Origin: Kappaphycus alvarezii
Lineage: Eukaryota; Rhodophyta; Florideophyceae; Gigartinales; Solieriaceae
Length of the DNA stretch: 64,000 nucleotides
NCBI GenBank assembly: GCA_002205965.3
Contig: NADL03000086.1
Coordinates: 124,001 to 188,000, forward strand
Reading direction: 5' to 3'
Positions 1 to 12,699 of the stretch are shown here, one piece after another; position 1 is the stretch's first letter; each line of letters starts with the position of its first letter. The notes beneath the pieces were generated by a model. The model did no database searches, was not told where the DNA came from, and was given only the letters and a program-made list of their open reading frames with translations. The translations under genes were made by a program, and so were the position numbers.

Positions 1-3000
1 TTTCCGAATGCAGGCCTAACCAAAGCATTTACAAATATTTTCCTCATTTTATTTCCAAAATGAACTTATACAAAATAGAGGGATTAATGTAATTCTCGAA
101 GAAAATGTCTATATTGCACGTAGTCTGCATTTTATTTCATTTTTCTACAAAAAATCCGATGAATCTCTTTTACAACACCGTAACAAAGTATTTTGTACCG
201 TGTCGACACCAATAGAGAATCGTGGTGCATAATTGTAACTGCGTACATTATTTCGCATATATGTTTCCATACTTATTTTGAGAAATTTTTGTCCTTCCTA
301 ATTAGAAATTCATTGCTCCAAATATAAAATAAGTTTTTACATTACTTTTAATAATAAATTTTTTACAGCAAGTGGATTTGTATTAACTCTACGAAAACTT
401 CTTTATCGCGAATTTGAAAGCTCACAAACCTCAGTATTGCTACGTGTAATCTCTCTTCCTCATTCTCTGTTATTTTCATACATCCTCATTTGAGAGGCAC
501 TACCAAATCATGTAAATAAAACAAATGATTGCATTTAATTATTTAATTAATTCAATGAATCATTCAAAAATGTTCTCTTACTGAGCTAGGTGACGTTTTG
601 CTTTTTGTTTTTGACATATGCGCCCCATGGCATTCGCACGTAATACTACTGTTTGTTACCATATTTTCGATGAGGTAGCTAAAACAATTAACGAGGTTAA
701 TTTAGGCTTTTTTTCTTCCAACGCATAAAATGGTCCCTTGGCGGGCATCATTTTGAAGAATCTGTTTATTCATAAGTTGAATCATTTTTCTTGATTTAAT
801 GGAGCCCTTTAATTTTAAAATAGCCCCAAAATATCTCCATAACTTTCCTTTATTGTAACTCCTGTTCAAATTTATCACTATAAATAGTTTTATCTTTCAT
901 ACCGTAAATTTTTTTCCATCTGCCTTTCTAAATTTTTATAATTTCACACATTGATTTACGATCCGCCATATTTTTGAGCCTCAGTTTTGGATTTCCATGA
1001 AATCAGCCAAAAGAAATAAGTGCGACGTTCAAAATGTAAATACGCGGGGGGAGATATAAGAAGTAATTGAAAGTATGCCACAGAAGACATATTGTAGTGT
1101 TTGATATGTTCCGTGGAAATTTTTAAAACAAGTCCTCGCAAAGATATCAACTTGGTGAATATTTCCGATCGAAGAAGTATTAGAACTGACCTTATCTACT
1201 TATTGACCCTGCGATTTTGGGGGCTCGCTCCATTTTGTGTTTAAACTGTCCAGCTATCACTCTATATTACAATTTTTCCTTCTTTCTATGATACTCTATT
1301 GTGTCTAAACTGTCTACACATATTTTTTCGCGTAAAAAACACATGATGAGAGCAGATTTTAAGTAATACCTGGACTCTGAAACATTCGCTGAGGATTTAT
1401 GTATGTACTTCATAATGCAGAGGCTTTATGCGAACTAAAGAAGCAGATAGACATAAAATTTGGTAGGTTTAAAATATTTTTTTCAATACCATTTTGCAGT
1501 TCGAGACATTTCCTTCTGTTCCCTGTTTTTCAAGCGCGTATAATTAAGCAGTATTTCTTCCATAACAATAAATAAAGAGTAAAAGATCTCTGCAAAGATC
1601 TTTACAAATGGTTTTGCAACACCTCAAGTTTTATGGGCCCACTAAAATTTGCTCCTGAATCCCTAAGAAGGGTACATTTATCGCGGTGGAAGGTCCAACT
1701 AGATATGATCACATAAGTTGGACTTATTTTATACATCTATTATTCTCCGGTAACTTCTTTGATTTCATTTGCGTTTCTGAGGAAGTGTTTCAAAAAAGAT
1801 TTATCAGTCAAATTTATTAATTTCTAGAATGCATATTTAGAGAAGGATTGCAGGAGAAAACCCTCTGAATTTCGATCCGAGCACCTGTTTGACACCATAA
1901 TCTATTTTAAAGCATTTTTAATTTCTCGAGCTTTCGAAAGAATGCAGTGAGGTATTATTTATGGGATGATAAGCCCACAATGTAAAGACAATTGGGAATG
2001 GAGAGCTGCTACTCATTATAATCCGCCATTAAAGGTAGCAAAAGGCAAAATTTTAATCTGTAAAGTATGATATTTTGAAAAAAGGCGGTGAAAGATGTTG
2101 GCAAAAGACCACGTAAATAAATGATTAATGAAAGGAATAGAGTGAAAAGCTCTCAATTTTACCCGATACTCCGATGTCCACGTCTAGACGAAGCGAAATG
2201 CCTTCCGTGTCCTTTTGGTGTAAATGTATTTGCCCTGTCCGTATCCAAATGGGAAAAAGAATTTTGATCTTAAAACTGACAGTTGATAGCTTAGATGAAA
2301 CTCTATAATTTCCGCCACTCCGACGAAACTTTTATAATTTTCATCTCACTTTTACGCTTCTTGTTTTCCTTATTATTAATTAAACACGAAAATATTCCAA
2401 TAGTATCACATTTGGATGTTTTTGTGCTTTCCGTAGACTCTTAGTTACCAGCTACTCGAGTTTCCACTACATTTTTCCTCAAGAAGCTATTTTGGTAAAA
2501 AGAGTTTCAGCTAATTGAGTCATGTTGAAAATAGTTTCATTGATTCATAGATGTCAGTAACTATCTAGAGGACTGTAGAAATCTTTTCCGCTTTCTAAAT
2601 CTGATTCATTATCTTATTTTTTATAGCTCGTACGTTTAGTAACCTTTTTCATTTGGCTTACCAACGGAATATAATTAATTGATAGTTACTGCACACATTT
2701 TGTTAGTTCTTGGGGCTCTTTTACCAATTAAAATACAAAATAAATATATATATGAATAATTTCTCCTTGGCTGAGAAAACTTCCGCTATTGACGTGAATC
2801 AATTATTTTCTGCAATGCGAAGAGATTTAATCAAAAAAATTATTCAAAGAGATTTCCAGCTTTTTTATTTTTCTGAGAGCACTAGGACTATCTTTAAATT
2901 CCGCAGGCCACTTCTAACTAGAAATGGAGAGTAATTTGATTTCAGAGTAATTACCTAACGTTATTCACCCTCTATTTGTAACATTTTTCAAATTGTAATG

Positions 3001-5950
3001 GAAAATTTGGAAGCACTTAAGTTGGACATCAGTTGTACTTCGTTCACGGGGAAGAATATCCAAAATGCATTACCATCTATTTTTTCTTTCCAATAAATTT
3101 AATGCATCTTTTCTAGATAAAATGAGAGTTCAGGAACTCATAAATTAAGGTCTCAGTGAAAGCCTAACCATATTCGATTCTACTATTTCTCCCTCTTCTT
3201 TTGCTACCTTACCTATTTAGTTTACATTCATCTCTATCTCTGGCACGGTCTCTTGCACTTTATTTCTTTTTAATCTCCAATATGAACATGCTTACTCTCG
3301 ATATATAACCAAATATTAAGCTAATAGGCAATGAAAGCCTACCATACTTCCTTTTACGCAAAAATAGTGACTTCTTTCATCTTTTTGATGGATTAAGCCT
3401 CTTATTAACCGATGCCCTATCCCTCCGGGGGAATGTTTCTGTCGCAAATTTCAAATATGAGGCTTTCCGGAATCCTATAGTGTGATAATGTCACAAAAAT
3501 TTCCATGAAAGACGAATAACTTGTTCAAATCGCCATATAATTCATTTTACAGGTCTCTGTGGGTATAGTTTAGATGCTTATGAAAGAATAATACGAGAGT
3601 TGGTACAAGAATCATGTACTTTTTGGTGATAATAGTGGAACTTTTGGGCTCGTTCTAATCATTTTTTTATTGCTTTCGAAATTATTTCCTGGGCAGTCAG
3701 TGCAAGACTTCCGAGGGGTTACATGAGAAATATTCGAAAAATATACAAGAAGAGGACAAAATTTCTAGACAAAAGGAATGTAGTTCGGACCATGCATATG
3801 AACTGTAGAATTGAAGTCTTAGATATGAAACAAGGACGGAATACGTTTTGAACCGACAATTATGGTATTTTTTCGTATTCCATTTTTTACAGTTTTTGAG
3901 GTACGTATCCCATTCGTATTTCGAGAACATTTCCGTAGGCATGTACGATGAATGAATATTATACATATCAGATCACTTTACATTAAAAACCATCCGTATG
4001 AATTGAATTTCCACCGCGATATGTTACTGAATGAAACATAAAAGAGATCTGGTAGCCTGTTTAACATTCTGCGAGAGATGAAATATGTTATTAAATATAT
4101 CCTTAAGTACTTCCTTTAAACGAGTTGATTCATTTATTTTTCTCGCACGACAAGTTAAAATTTCATTACGAGTCCCAGTTAGGGAATATTTAGCACTTTC
4201 AACAATGCTTCCCTGGATGCGAACGATAAATGCCCAATAAACCCCATTTTCAACAGCGAAATCGTAAGTAACTCAAAGCGGGGAATGTCACGGTATTTAA
4301 GTATCTGTAACATGTAGTCCCTTGAGAGACACTCCATAGGAGTCTGATCTCTAACATAAAATTCCTTATAACTCTACAGGATATATTGCAGCTGATTATC
4401 TAAGAGAATGTCCAGCTACCCATGCTTTTGTCTCCACTGTTGCTATCAGAGCATAATCTTCGGAAGTATGCAGTGCCCCTTTAAGATCCAAGTTTCAATG
4501 TGAAGTAAATCAAATCTGCGGGAAGAGCTAGACAGGTATTTTATTTGAAGTGAATCCATACCCAAATGAAAAACTTTTTTTGAAAATTATTTTGACTTTA
4601 TTCACTTGTCACAAAGTACTCTTTCATTGACCCCCGAGCCATTTCCTCGGTTGAAGTCCTGGCACTGGAATAACTATTGCAATTAATTTCGAACCGTCAA
4701 TCGAAATCTCCTTTCTCTTCATCAAACTCTCTAAATAACCTGAAATTGACATCAATCTACCATCCCGTAGTGTAACTGTTGATAATAGTCCCACAAAGAA
4801 CCGAAATAAACCAATCCCCACGTATATGCACAATAACAAGTGGGTATATCTTTACTGGAATGAAATATCGCGTTCGTTGCTTGAAATGGTATGCTATCAT
4901 TCCATTCCACACGATCCAAGCAAGCAGATGCGTGACAATTAGAATGGAAAGCTTGCTGAAAGGTTTGGTTATGAAGTTGAACAATAATAACTTAACTATG
5001 AGTAATCTTCTGCGCTGGAATAGATTCTACGATAGCAGTTCTATGGTTTAATTCTGAATGATGAATGATGATTCTAGCTTGCATAAACTTTCAAATATAT
5101 CATTTAGCTCACTCAAATTAATCGATTTTCTTTGCAAAATGCATCTCCAACTTGTTTCAGATGCAGAATATAGTATTTCTGCTCTGTAAAGCAAACAAAC
5201 GACGTTTTTATACACTCTTGATGAGTTCAAACGTTAAAGATTAATCTATTGCAAGTTCTAATCACTTTTTTACTCTTTTTGAAGCTTTTTCAAGAATTTC
5301 TTTGTCAACAGAGCTCCTCAAAACCTCCACGAAGATTTTGAGGCTATATTAGATACAAAATAAGTGCCTATCTCCATGAAAATGACCGTTGGGCCTAAAA
5401 TTTGCTCAGATTTTGAGGGTATGGAGCCAGCTGTGACAAATGCAAACGACAAAGCTAAATCTCAGAATACTTTGGAAGCAATAAAGCTACCAATAGAGAC
5501 AGTTATATACAAAGGTGTTCACGGCAAACAAAAGACGCATATATGAGAAGCTATTCACGCCTCGTCTTCAGGGAACAAAACCCGATGGCCCAAATCAATG
5601 GGTCTATTCCCCTTGGTCTCAATTGTAAAAAAAGTCAAACGAATGGCGTACTCATTGTAACTTGCTTAGTAAACAACTAATAGCTGCATCGATGTCAATT
5701 CCAATAATTGCCTCACAAAAACCTCTCATTTACTACAACCTTGCGGCCAAAGCGTGAAATAAAAATTAAACAACCCTTTTACAGGATCGCGGGCTTTACT
5801 TTCTCCGCAAGGTGAGTTTTATCCTCGCAAAGTTAAGTCTAATATTTTCAGTGGGTTGTATAGTTATGAATAAATAACAACCTCAGAAATCAGGAACAGT
5901 TTCGAAAACTCTGACCTTTTCCAATATCAACCGAAATTTTACCTTAGATT
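1..5950. other. AT-rich, gene-poor DNA
   Basis: This stretch is strongly AT-rich, with only short open frames that carry no motif I recognise. A modest rise in GC with open frames on both strands occurs around 4.6-5.5 kb, but nothing there can be assigned to a family with confidence. I see no RNA gene or repeat array. It resembles the AT-rich flank on the right of the window and may consist of old decayed mobile DNA. Confidence 0.6.
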
Positions 5951-7110
5951 AGGTTGGAGTTCTGACGCTTTAAGGGAGCATGCGTCTCGGAATGCCATGA
6001 ACCATGGTGCCCAGAGGGGAAAGTCTTGGATTTTTTACTATTGGAGGATATATTTGATCTATTCTAAAGTTTTCCAGACAACCACAATGGACTCAAAATG
6101 GTGTGGCGACACAGTAATGGAGGAGAAAACTCGCTCCCTAAAAGGCTGCCTTGAGGCCCAAACGGCTGAAAATCGAATTGGCCCTGTCCTTGCCCGGAAG
6201 TCCGACAAGGGTTTCAAAAATTAAGCAACTGAAGAGTATTATTAACCGTGCGAAAAGTTCCCTAAAGCGCTGTACTGATGATAACCACGGTTCTCAGTAA
6301 AAAAAATCGTTGATAATATTTTAATATGTTCCTGGTCCACTAACACAGGATAACCTTGTGTCAGAACAAATTTGCCGAGACGTTTCACAGACCAAGGGGC
6401 ACCCGTAAAATGCGCCACTTTGAATGGGAAGAATCAGAGAGGAAGGAAGAAGGAAGAAACTAGGAATTTGGAGAAGGAAAGGAAGGCGGTGGAAAAGGTT
6501 AGAAGCAATGAGCGCAATCATAAGAAAGCGGATTCTCTTTCACATCTAGGGGCCACTAGCGCCGAGCGGAATTCCACAAAGCTATACTTTGCAGTAGTTC
6601 CTCGGATGACGAATATTGCTCTACAAGCGACAGCAGCATTAATCTTTGACGTTTTGAGTGCGGGAAAAAATGCTAATGTGGGAATTAAAGCCCTGTTTCC
6701 TTGGATTTGAAGGTTGCCACGAATGTCAAACATACAGAACAGATTCGTTAGCTGGGTTGGCTTTTCAGTATCGTAAAGTCGTGTAATTCTGATCACACTG
6801 GGTAATTTGGATCTAAAAATATAATATTTATTTGCACATCCAGTTGTCATTTCCTAACAATTACCGAAAAAGTTTTCCAAGATCCCAAAGAAATCTTTTT
6901 GACCCATATCTGACTCCAAACCGGCTCTTTCGCGTCAATTAACATTAGATAAGGTCCTGTACCCAAATGTTCTGATGACAACCACAAGGCTCGAGCTCCT
7001 CATTTTCCTGCACACCAAATAATTGTTTGTTAGGTACTCTGGTAGCCCCCTTACCATTCAGCACGATTCTCCGAACCTTTCCATGCTTCACACCAAGTAT
7101 AGTACAACCC
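5951..7110. other. Transition zone before the first transposase
   Basis: GC content rises here relative to the left flank. Open frames of 75-112 codons exist on both strands (for example 6372-6710, plus, lysine/arginine-rich), but I recognise no domain. The segment could be the 5' part of the broken DDE transposon that follows, since its HTH domain appears at about 7.13 kb. I could not find terminal inverted repeats that would set the element's left end. Confidence 0.35.
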
Positions 7111-8330
7111 CCAGCACTCGTCCATCTTAGTACGCGTATCAATGAAGCCCTTACGATGATTCAGGAAAAAAAATTGCAGTATCCTGAAAGATGCTTAGTC
7201 CTGTGCAATCCCCTTCACCATCCTGAAACGTCACAACCAAACCTCAGAGAGGCTTGCAGTTGGTCTACCATCGGTTTTGAATCCATGGGGGAAATATTTT
7301 ATTGCTGAGAGCTGTATCGAGTTTGCTCGGGATGGAAAGCCATTATCACACGAAGACGTTAAAAGATTAGTGCAAACATACTGCTTGCGCCCCCCTCCTC
7401 CTCGACGACAGAAATTACTCTGGAAGAGAAGCTTCCAGGGAACGACTTTACTGTGAACGTTTTACGTCGGAACCCTTCTTTTTCCTTAAAAAGAAGAGCA
7501 GAACTAGAGAGAACTCGAGGGCTGAGGCAATGTGCCCGAGGCATCTGGCTCACCACTTCGTTCGATTGGAGCAAGTGTACAAGAAGTACAAGATTACTAC
7601 TACAGAGCAAGTTTTCAACATCGATAAGAGCTGTTTTTCTATGGGGAACTCCTCTCGGGCTAAATTAAAGGTAATTGCGCCGTCCGGTGACCGTTCGAAT
7701 TCAGTGAATTTAAAAAGTTCTTTTAACGCAGAACACGTTACTGTAATGCCTGTTGTTTCTGCTAATATCAGAAACTGGATCCTAGTTGCAATCCTGCGAG
7801 TGAAGCAGTCCAAATGGAGGAAAAGAAGTGATGGAACTGTCGAAACGCTGGAACATTACTTACCCTATAATGCTGGCATTGAGTTGGCCCTCTAAAAAAG
7901 TTCATGTACTGTAGCGTTACCCATTAGCGACGACTTATCCCGCATAACGCATTGGCGGTGTGGATATAACCGACCACATCTTCCATGCATTAAAATAACC
8001 CCAAAATTCCCCCTTACCCTGTAATGCAAAAGTGGCATACCACGGCCCTACTGGAATAGATGGCGGTCTTTTGTTGGAACGGGCGAGATGTTTCTCGTAA
8101 TACACGCAAGGGCTGGGGAGGAGACATAAGTACCTGGTTCTAACTCTTGACGGTTACGGTGCGCACGTAACCCACAGTGACTTGAAACTGTTTAGGGAAA
8201 ACAATGTTATTGTAGCTGAGCTGCGTGTACACTCTAGCCACCGCACACAGATGCTTGACTGCACAGTCTTTGCCCCGTTCAAGGCAGGCTTAAGAGGAGA
8301 GATTCACCAGCGAGTGGTTTATTCCTGAAA
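7110..8330 (+). pseudogene. Broken HTH_psq/DDE transposase (pogo-like)
   Basis: A decayed DNA-transposon transposase read across several frames. In order: an HTH_psq-like helix pair near 7.13-7.25 kb (around EALTMIQEKK and, in another frame, IPFTILKRH); a linker with DGKPLSHEDVKRLV near 7.34 kb; an RNPSFSLKRR block typical of the second DNA-binding helix at about 7.46 kb; the first catalytic block VFNIDKSCFS near 7.61 kb, where the usual DE pair reads DK; PSGDRSN and VTVMPVVSAN; the second catalytic block LTLDGYGAHVT near 8.15 kb; and SSHRTQMLD with the third Asp near 8.26 kb. These are hallmarks of the DDE_1 superfamily of Tc1/mariner-pogo transposases. Stops and frame changes, plus an inserted repeat at 7881-8017, make it nonfunctional. 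The exact element ends are unknown. Confidence 0.75.
7881..8017 (+). repeat. Dispersed ~130-bp repeat, copy 1
   Basis: This copy shares a core of about 33 bp (CTTATCCCGCATAACGCATT and onwards) with 42944-42976, differing at only a few positions. It ends in the CATGCATTAAAA...ACCCC...CCCCC block that also closes the copies at 34690-34785, 42894-43014 and 43115-43226. It lies inside the broken psq/DDE transposase, between the LEHYLP segment and the second catalytic block. It is either an insertion into that gene or a part of the transposon family that also survives elsewhere. Confidence 0.6.
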
Positions 8331-9144
8331 TCTCGAACTGGGATATTATGTTTATATAATCTGCGATATACTAACAACTGCTTATGAAAATTCGTGTTGT
8401 GGAGAAAGCAGCATCAGCAAGGGAGGAGAGGGAAGGCATTGTGTGTGTGCTACTTCACCATGATAGGCGTTCTCGGTGGTATATCTTGAAGTACAACTGA
8501 GTGAATATGTAGACGGGCCATTGCAAGGATGTGGTCGTCTCAGCTACTAGCATGGCAGGAGTAAAAACAATTTAAAAGGAGTTTTTTGTAAATAAAGTGG
8601 TTTCTCTCTATAAGAATATTCAATACAAGGATTTTTGCGTTACAAGGATGCAAGCAGCATTTTCCAATTCGGGAAGTGCGATTTTGGTACGTTTTGGAGC
8701 CCTTATATCCTTAACCGATATAAGAATGTCCATAGGGCATTCCATTTAATCTTTAGAGCACAAAATGTGTACTTTTGACCACATGCTACGGGCCAAATTG
8801 TAAGTATGAAAGGATCTCAACGGCTAGTAGTATTACGAACAAACCACTTTGTAAGACCACTAGCCGTTAGACACTTCTGTAGGCTACAGAAGCACATCAC
8901 AGTAAAAGTCTCACATGCGTACAGTACTGTGCTCAGAAACAGCACATATAGACTCAAAAAGCGCATGCTACTGTACAGTGTAGGCGACCCCCAGAGCTTT
9001 ATAAACATTGAACCATAATCCTCTATTCTCTCATGCAAACATGCAGCGCCACACCCTTACGCACTAGCGAAAGGCTTTCATCCAAGAGGAATTCTCCCGA
9101 CGCAAAGCGGAGGGGTTAGCTTCCTCCCATGCTGACCTTGTAGC
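8331..9144. other. Non-coding spacer between two DNA transposons
   Basis: No coding region is recognisable here. The segment holds several short inverted repeats. AACGGCTAGT at 8819 is repeated as its exact complement ACTAGCCGTT at about 8863. TACAGTACTGTG and ACTGTACAGTGT lie near 8.92-8.98 kb. It probably contains the 3' end of the first transposon and the 5' end of the Tigger-like one, but no clean terminal inverted repeat could be defined. Confidence 0.4.
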
Positions 9145-10621
9145 ATGGGCTCGAAAAAGGTTTTCATTGGCTTTTCTCCCTTCACAACCTGTCATGTCCA
9201 GACTGCTCTCCCAAAAAAAACACTTTCCATATCCAACAAACTAATTAGACGTAATAGGGGCGGAGCGCAACCGGCCTTGGAGAAAAAACTTGCAACATGG
9301 GTCAGAGCAAAGTATGACTCTCGCCAATTCTTGACCGGTGCCGTTATTCGCGAGAAGGCACTGAGGTTGCAGGTTGCAGTTAATGCCATGCTTCCATCAA
9401 GTTAGCAAGTCTGCTTAAAGTTCACTTCAGGGTGGTTGTCGAAGTTGCAGAAACGTTGGAATCTTAGGTCCCGTCGAGTTTATGGGGAAAGTGGAAATGC
9501 CGACCATGCCGCTGTGGAAACTGCCTTGCCACGCCTTCGGGCTTTGATTTCAGATTATGATAGAACGGATGTTTGGAATTCTGATGAAACTGGAATTTAT
9601 TATGCTATGGCTCCTGACAGGATTATTTCAGAAGGATCTATGCCCGGCTAAAAAAAAGCCAAAGTTCGCTTAACTGTACTGGTTTGTTCGAACACGAGCG
9701 GTGCCGGAAAGATGCCGCTCATGATTATTGGACAGGCCCACCGTTCTCGTGTTTTTCGAGGTAAAACCGGACAGGATCTTGGCTTTGACTACTGGAACAA
9801 TAAAAAGGCCTGGATGAACTCTGGACTTTTTTTCCAGGCTAGACCGTTTTAACAACGTTATTAAGAGCAGAACTGTGACGAAAGCTCTGCTGCTGCTGGA
9901 TAACTGCGGTGCGCATGGGACCGTTCAAACTCTCCCGGTCTTATCACATGTTCAGATTGGGTTTTTACCGTCCAACACGACGTCAAAACTTCAGCCGATG
10001 GATGTTGGTATAATTGCTACTTTAAAACCCTGCTATCGAAAGCTCCAATACGAAAGGGCCCTTGATGCTTTGGATGATGGCGCAAAAAACATTTACAAGA
10101 TTGATCAACTTTTAGCGATGAAATTTATTCGTGATGTTTGGGATTCTATTCCCGCCTCCATCATCTCAAATTTTTGGGACGCGACCTGTTTGTTTGGGTC
10201 TATCCTAGATGATGCAGAGCATGACATCAGCCAATATGCTTGTGGAGAGGAGCGTGAGCTTGAGGAGGTTCTTAATCAGATTGTTTCTCCTCGCTTCATA
10301 ATTTTGATTAACAGTTTGCTGAATTGTGAGGAGGTGCACTGCTATGATGATCCTACTGTCGCAAACATGGCAGAGGATATAGTTTGGGAAATTCGTGAGG
10401 ATACGGGTGGAGCTTACACAGATGAACCACGTGGCGAGCAAAAGGTGCTACCACCTAGCAAAGAGCAGTTAGAAGCCGTTTCTGTACCAATGCGAGTAAT
10501 TGAGGCCCAAGATGCTCCCAATTTCAGCGCTTTGCGTTGCCTCTGTCGATTGAAGCGTGATATAGCAGCGCGGATTGGTAGAAGCAAACGGAAAGTAACG
10601 GTAGATTCATTCATTAAGTAA
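9145..10621 (+). pseudogene. Broken Tigger/jerky-like (pogo) transposase
   Basis: A transposase of the pogo/Tigger group, related to CENP-B and jerky proteins. A CENP-B-type DNA-binding region appears at 9.24-9.38 kb (LEKKLATWVRAKYDSRQ, then TGAVIREKALRLQ). A second HTH segment is at about 9.43-9.50 kb (LSKLQKRWNLRSRRVYGESG). The DDE catalytic domain follows: VWNSDETGIYY near 9.57 kb, VLVCSNTSGAGKMPLMIIG near 9.68 kb, LLLDNCGAHG near 9.89 kb, and LPSNTTSKLQPMDVGIIATLK near 9.96-10.03 kb. The three catalytic acidic positions are visible. The last 248 codons (9875-10621) are open to the natural stop. Upstream, stops and frame changes split the gene into at least four pieces, so it is a pseudogene. 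Such enzymes cut and paste their own element at TA sites. I could not locate the terminal repeats. Confidence 0.85.
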
Positions 10622-11025
10622 ACACAACATATGAGTTTGCTACAACTCAGTAAGGTACCACTGAACCCAACTTTCCACATAAGATATTGTCTATATAACA
10701 ACATAGTATGCCTTTCTGCTGCTTATTTTTATATCGAATCATCACTGTACAGTGATCCATAATTAGACGAAAGTTGGGCTTTCCAGAGGCAGCTTAGTAT
10801 GTTGACTTTTTGTTATTTTCTTCTGTTTTCTCTTGTTAATCTCTCTGAATCTCTGTATAGAATGCACATTATACCTCTCAGCCGCCGAATAGACAGATTT
10901 CTAATTAAATCTGGGAAATATTTCATTAAAAGTTGATAGTTGGGAATATTTTGATCCGAATTACCGGAGCTAACGCTAAATGAGTTGTCTATTTTTGGTG
11001 GCCATTGTTATTGGCAGTACAGTAC
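10622..11025. other. 3' flank of the Tigger-like gene
   Basis: About 400 bp without coding potential. It contains an inverted pair CCCAACTTTC / GAAAGTTGGG about 100 bp apart (near 10667 and 10770) and ends in a TACAGTAC-type run that is the insertion site of the LTR element. Probably it is the untranslated 3' part of the DNA transposon. Confidence 0.4.
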
Positions 11026-11251
11026 TGTTAGGATTCAATTAGTACGTGGCGCGTACACGTGTATTGTCAGCAAAGTGCATTAACACGTACAGTAGAATTC
11101 TGTCAGCAACGTACCTAGTTTGCATTTAGAGCGCCGCAAAGGTCTATATAAAGTGCCCCTGACCTGGTCCCCAAGACCAGAGAAGGCATCAGTGATTGGA
11201 AGTACAACAGTCCTGGTCCGTGCTTTGCAGCTTCAACCTGAAGTTGTAACA
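11026..11251 (+). repeat. 5' LTR of the gypsy element
   Basis: 226 bp, starting TGTTAGG and ending TAACA, with a TATATAAAG box about 120 bp into the repeat that could serve as the promoter. It matches the 3' LTR at 16514-16739 except for one substitution that I noticed. The flanking GTAC at 11022-11025 recurs after the 3' LTR. Confidence 0.9.
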
Positions 11252-11552
11252 TAAAATCGATTTCACCAGCACGTATACCCAAGGTAGTCACGGTGAGGAT
11301 GCAATCAAGGTACGAGTTCCTTAATCATCTGGGACGTAATCAAGTTAAGGCAAGGCCAGCCTGGGTCCTAGGGCTACTAAGCCGATTAAGAGAAGTGAGA
11401 TTCCCGGAGATAAGGTTTCCGGAGAGAAGTTGTTGCGCACAAGGCGATAGTTCGCCAATTCAAGAGGAGACGTCCTCAGAAAATTAAAGTCAGAGAAATC
11501 AGGTTAGCTACCTGCTGACTAGGAGGCTACGTTTCGCCTACGTACAAGAAAC

Positions 11553-12650
11553 ATGGTTCGCCCGGGAACAGGAGCGAATCCGGACCCAAAAATTTCAGAT
11601 GATTCCCAGGAAAGCGTGGAAATTCAGGTAGAGGAATCTATTCCTCGGGAGTCAGTCACTCAAGAATCAGATATAGTAATTAAAGAAGAAGTTACGGCCA
11701 CAGCTGGTCAGCATTCCGCCGAAATGATGGAGGAAGTCCGGGGGGCAGTCAGTAGTATTTCTAACGTTGTGAAGGAGGTAGCGCTACTTACCGACAGGAT
11801 TGGAAGGTTAACAGGGCTGCCTGAAGATAAGCCGGTCGGGCATAACTCGGGAGACTCCCAAAAGGCAGGAACTTTGGATAAGGAAGAAGACAGAATGGAC
11901 TCGAAAGGGAACGTCCTCGACATCTATCCCGTCCATGTTGCACATAAGATATACAAGAGCTCATTGGAGTATTCGCGGTGTAGTCGGGCAGGAGATGGAT
12001 CCTTTTTTGATGCCAAATGTACTTGGTACCGTCTCTTGAAGGATTTCCCAATTCAAAAGGAAGACGAAAGACGTCTACTGTCTTGTGCATTTGAGAAGGA
12101 TGCGGCTCGAGTGTTCGAGAGTGTGGCCAGCATCCACTGGAATGCCACCGCCGATGAACTATGGGAGTATTTGGAGGCTAGGTTGTGCAACAAAGCGCAG
12201 CTCAGCGCGTTACAAGATAAGTTCTTCAGCATGAAATGGAATAAGAAATACGAATCTGTGTCCGCGTTCGGAGAACGCCTTAGGTCTGCTTCCATGACCT
12301 TGCAGATTCCAATTTCCGACGAAATTATAGTGAACCGCTTTAAAGCTGGTCTCCCTGCAAGCCTCCAGGAGCAAGCGATTCACGTATCGGGAGATTACGA
12401 CACCGTAGTAAGCACTATTTCAAGGCTTGCGGCAGCGCGCCTGACTATGAGTCGGGAAAGTGTCAGGCAAGTCCAAGAGCCTGACTTGTTGGCAAGAGAA
12501 GCCTCGCGCAACGAAGCGGGATGTTCTTTCCACGGCATCACCTGTTTCTACTGCAATGGAAGGGGACATATGGCTACGGACTGTCGAAAGAGGGAGAAGG
12601 ATATGCTGCAACGCCAACAGAGTCGGGCTCCAGAGGGGGAAGACTAAGGG
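11553..12650 (+). pseudogene. gag part of the gypsy element
   Basis: Structural-protein part of the LTR element. An acidic N-terminal region is followed by a capsid-like helical region of the retrotransposon gag type, and near the end by a CCHC zinc knuckle (CFYCNGRGHMATDC). It belongs to the fossil element at 11026-16739 and overlaps the start of the pol region, as is common in this family. Confidence 0.75.
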
Positions 12651-12699
12651 GGCCGGAACCCCCCTGTGAGAAAGTAAAACCTTCAAGTAAGGTAAGAAA

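Noticed and set aside
4620-5050. Minus-strand frames loosely recalling the reverse-transcriptase core of the RLE LINE (RTRYFIP, GDWFISVLCGTI, DGRLMSISGYLESL)
   Set aside because: The spacing between the supposed blocks is wrong and no other part of the element can be seen around them; chance or a remnant too old to claim.
6321-6850. Open frames on both strands as a possible gene
   Set aside because: No recognisable domain, overlapping frames on opposite strands and a position next to a decayed transposon; not supportable as a coding region.
8806-9038. Inverted repeat AACGGCTAGT/ACTAGCCGTT as terminal repeats of a transposon
   Set aside because: The arms are only about 35 bp apart and no matching sequence lies at the other end of either neighbouring transposase gene.
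11252-11552. Primer-binding site and leader of the gypsy element
   Set aside because: No clear complement to a tRNA 3' end is recognisable just after the LTR, so none is annotated.
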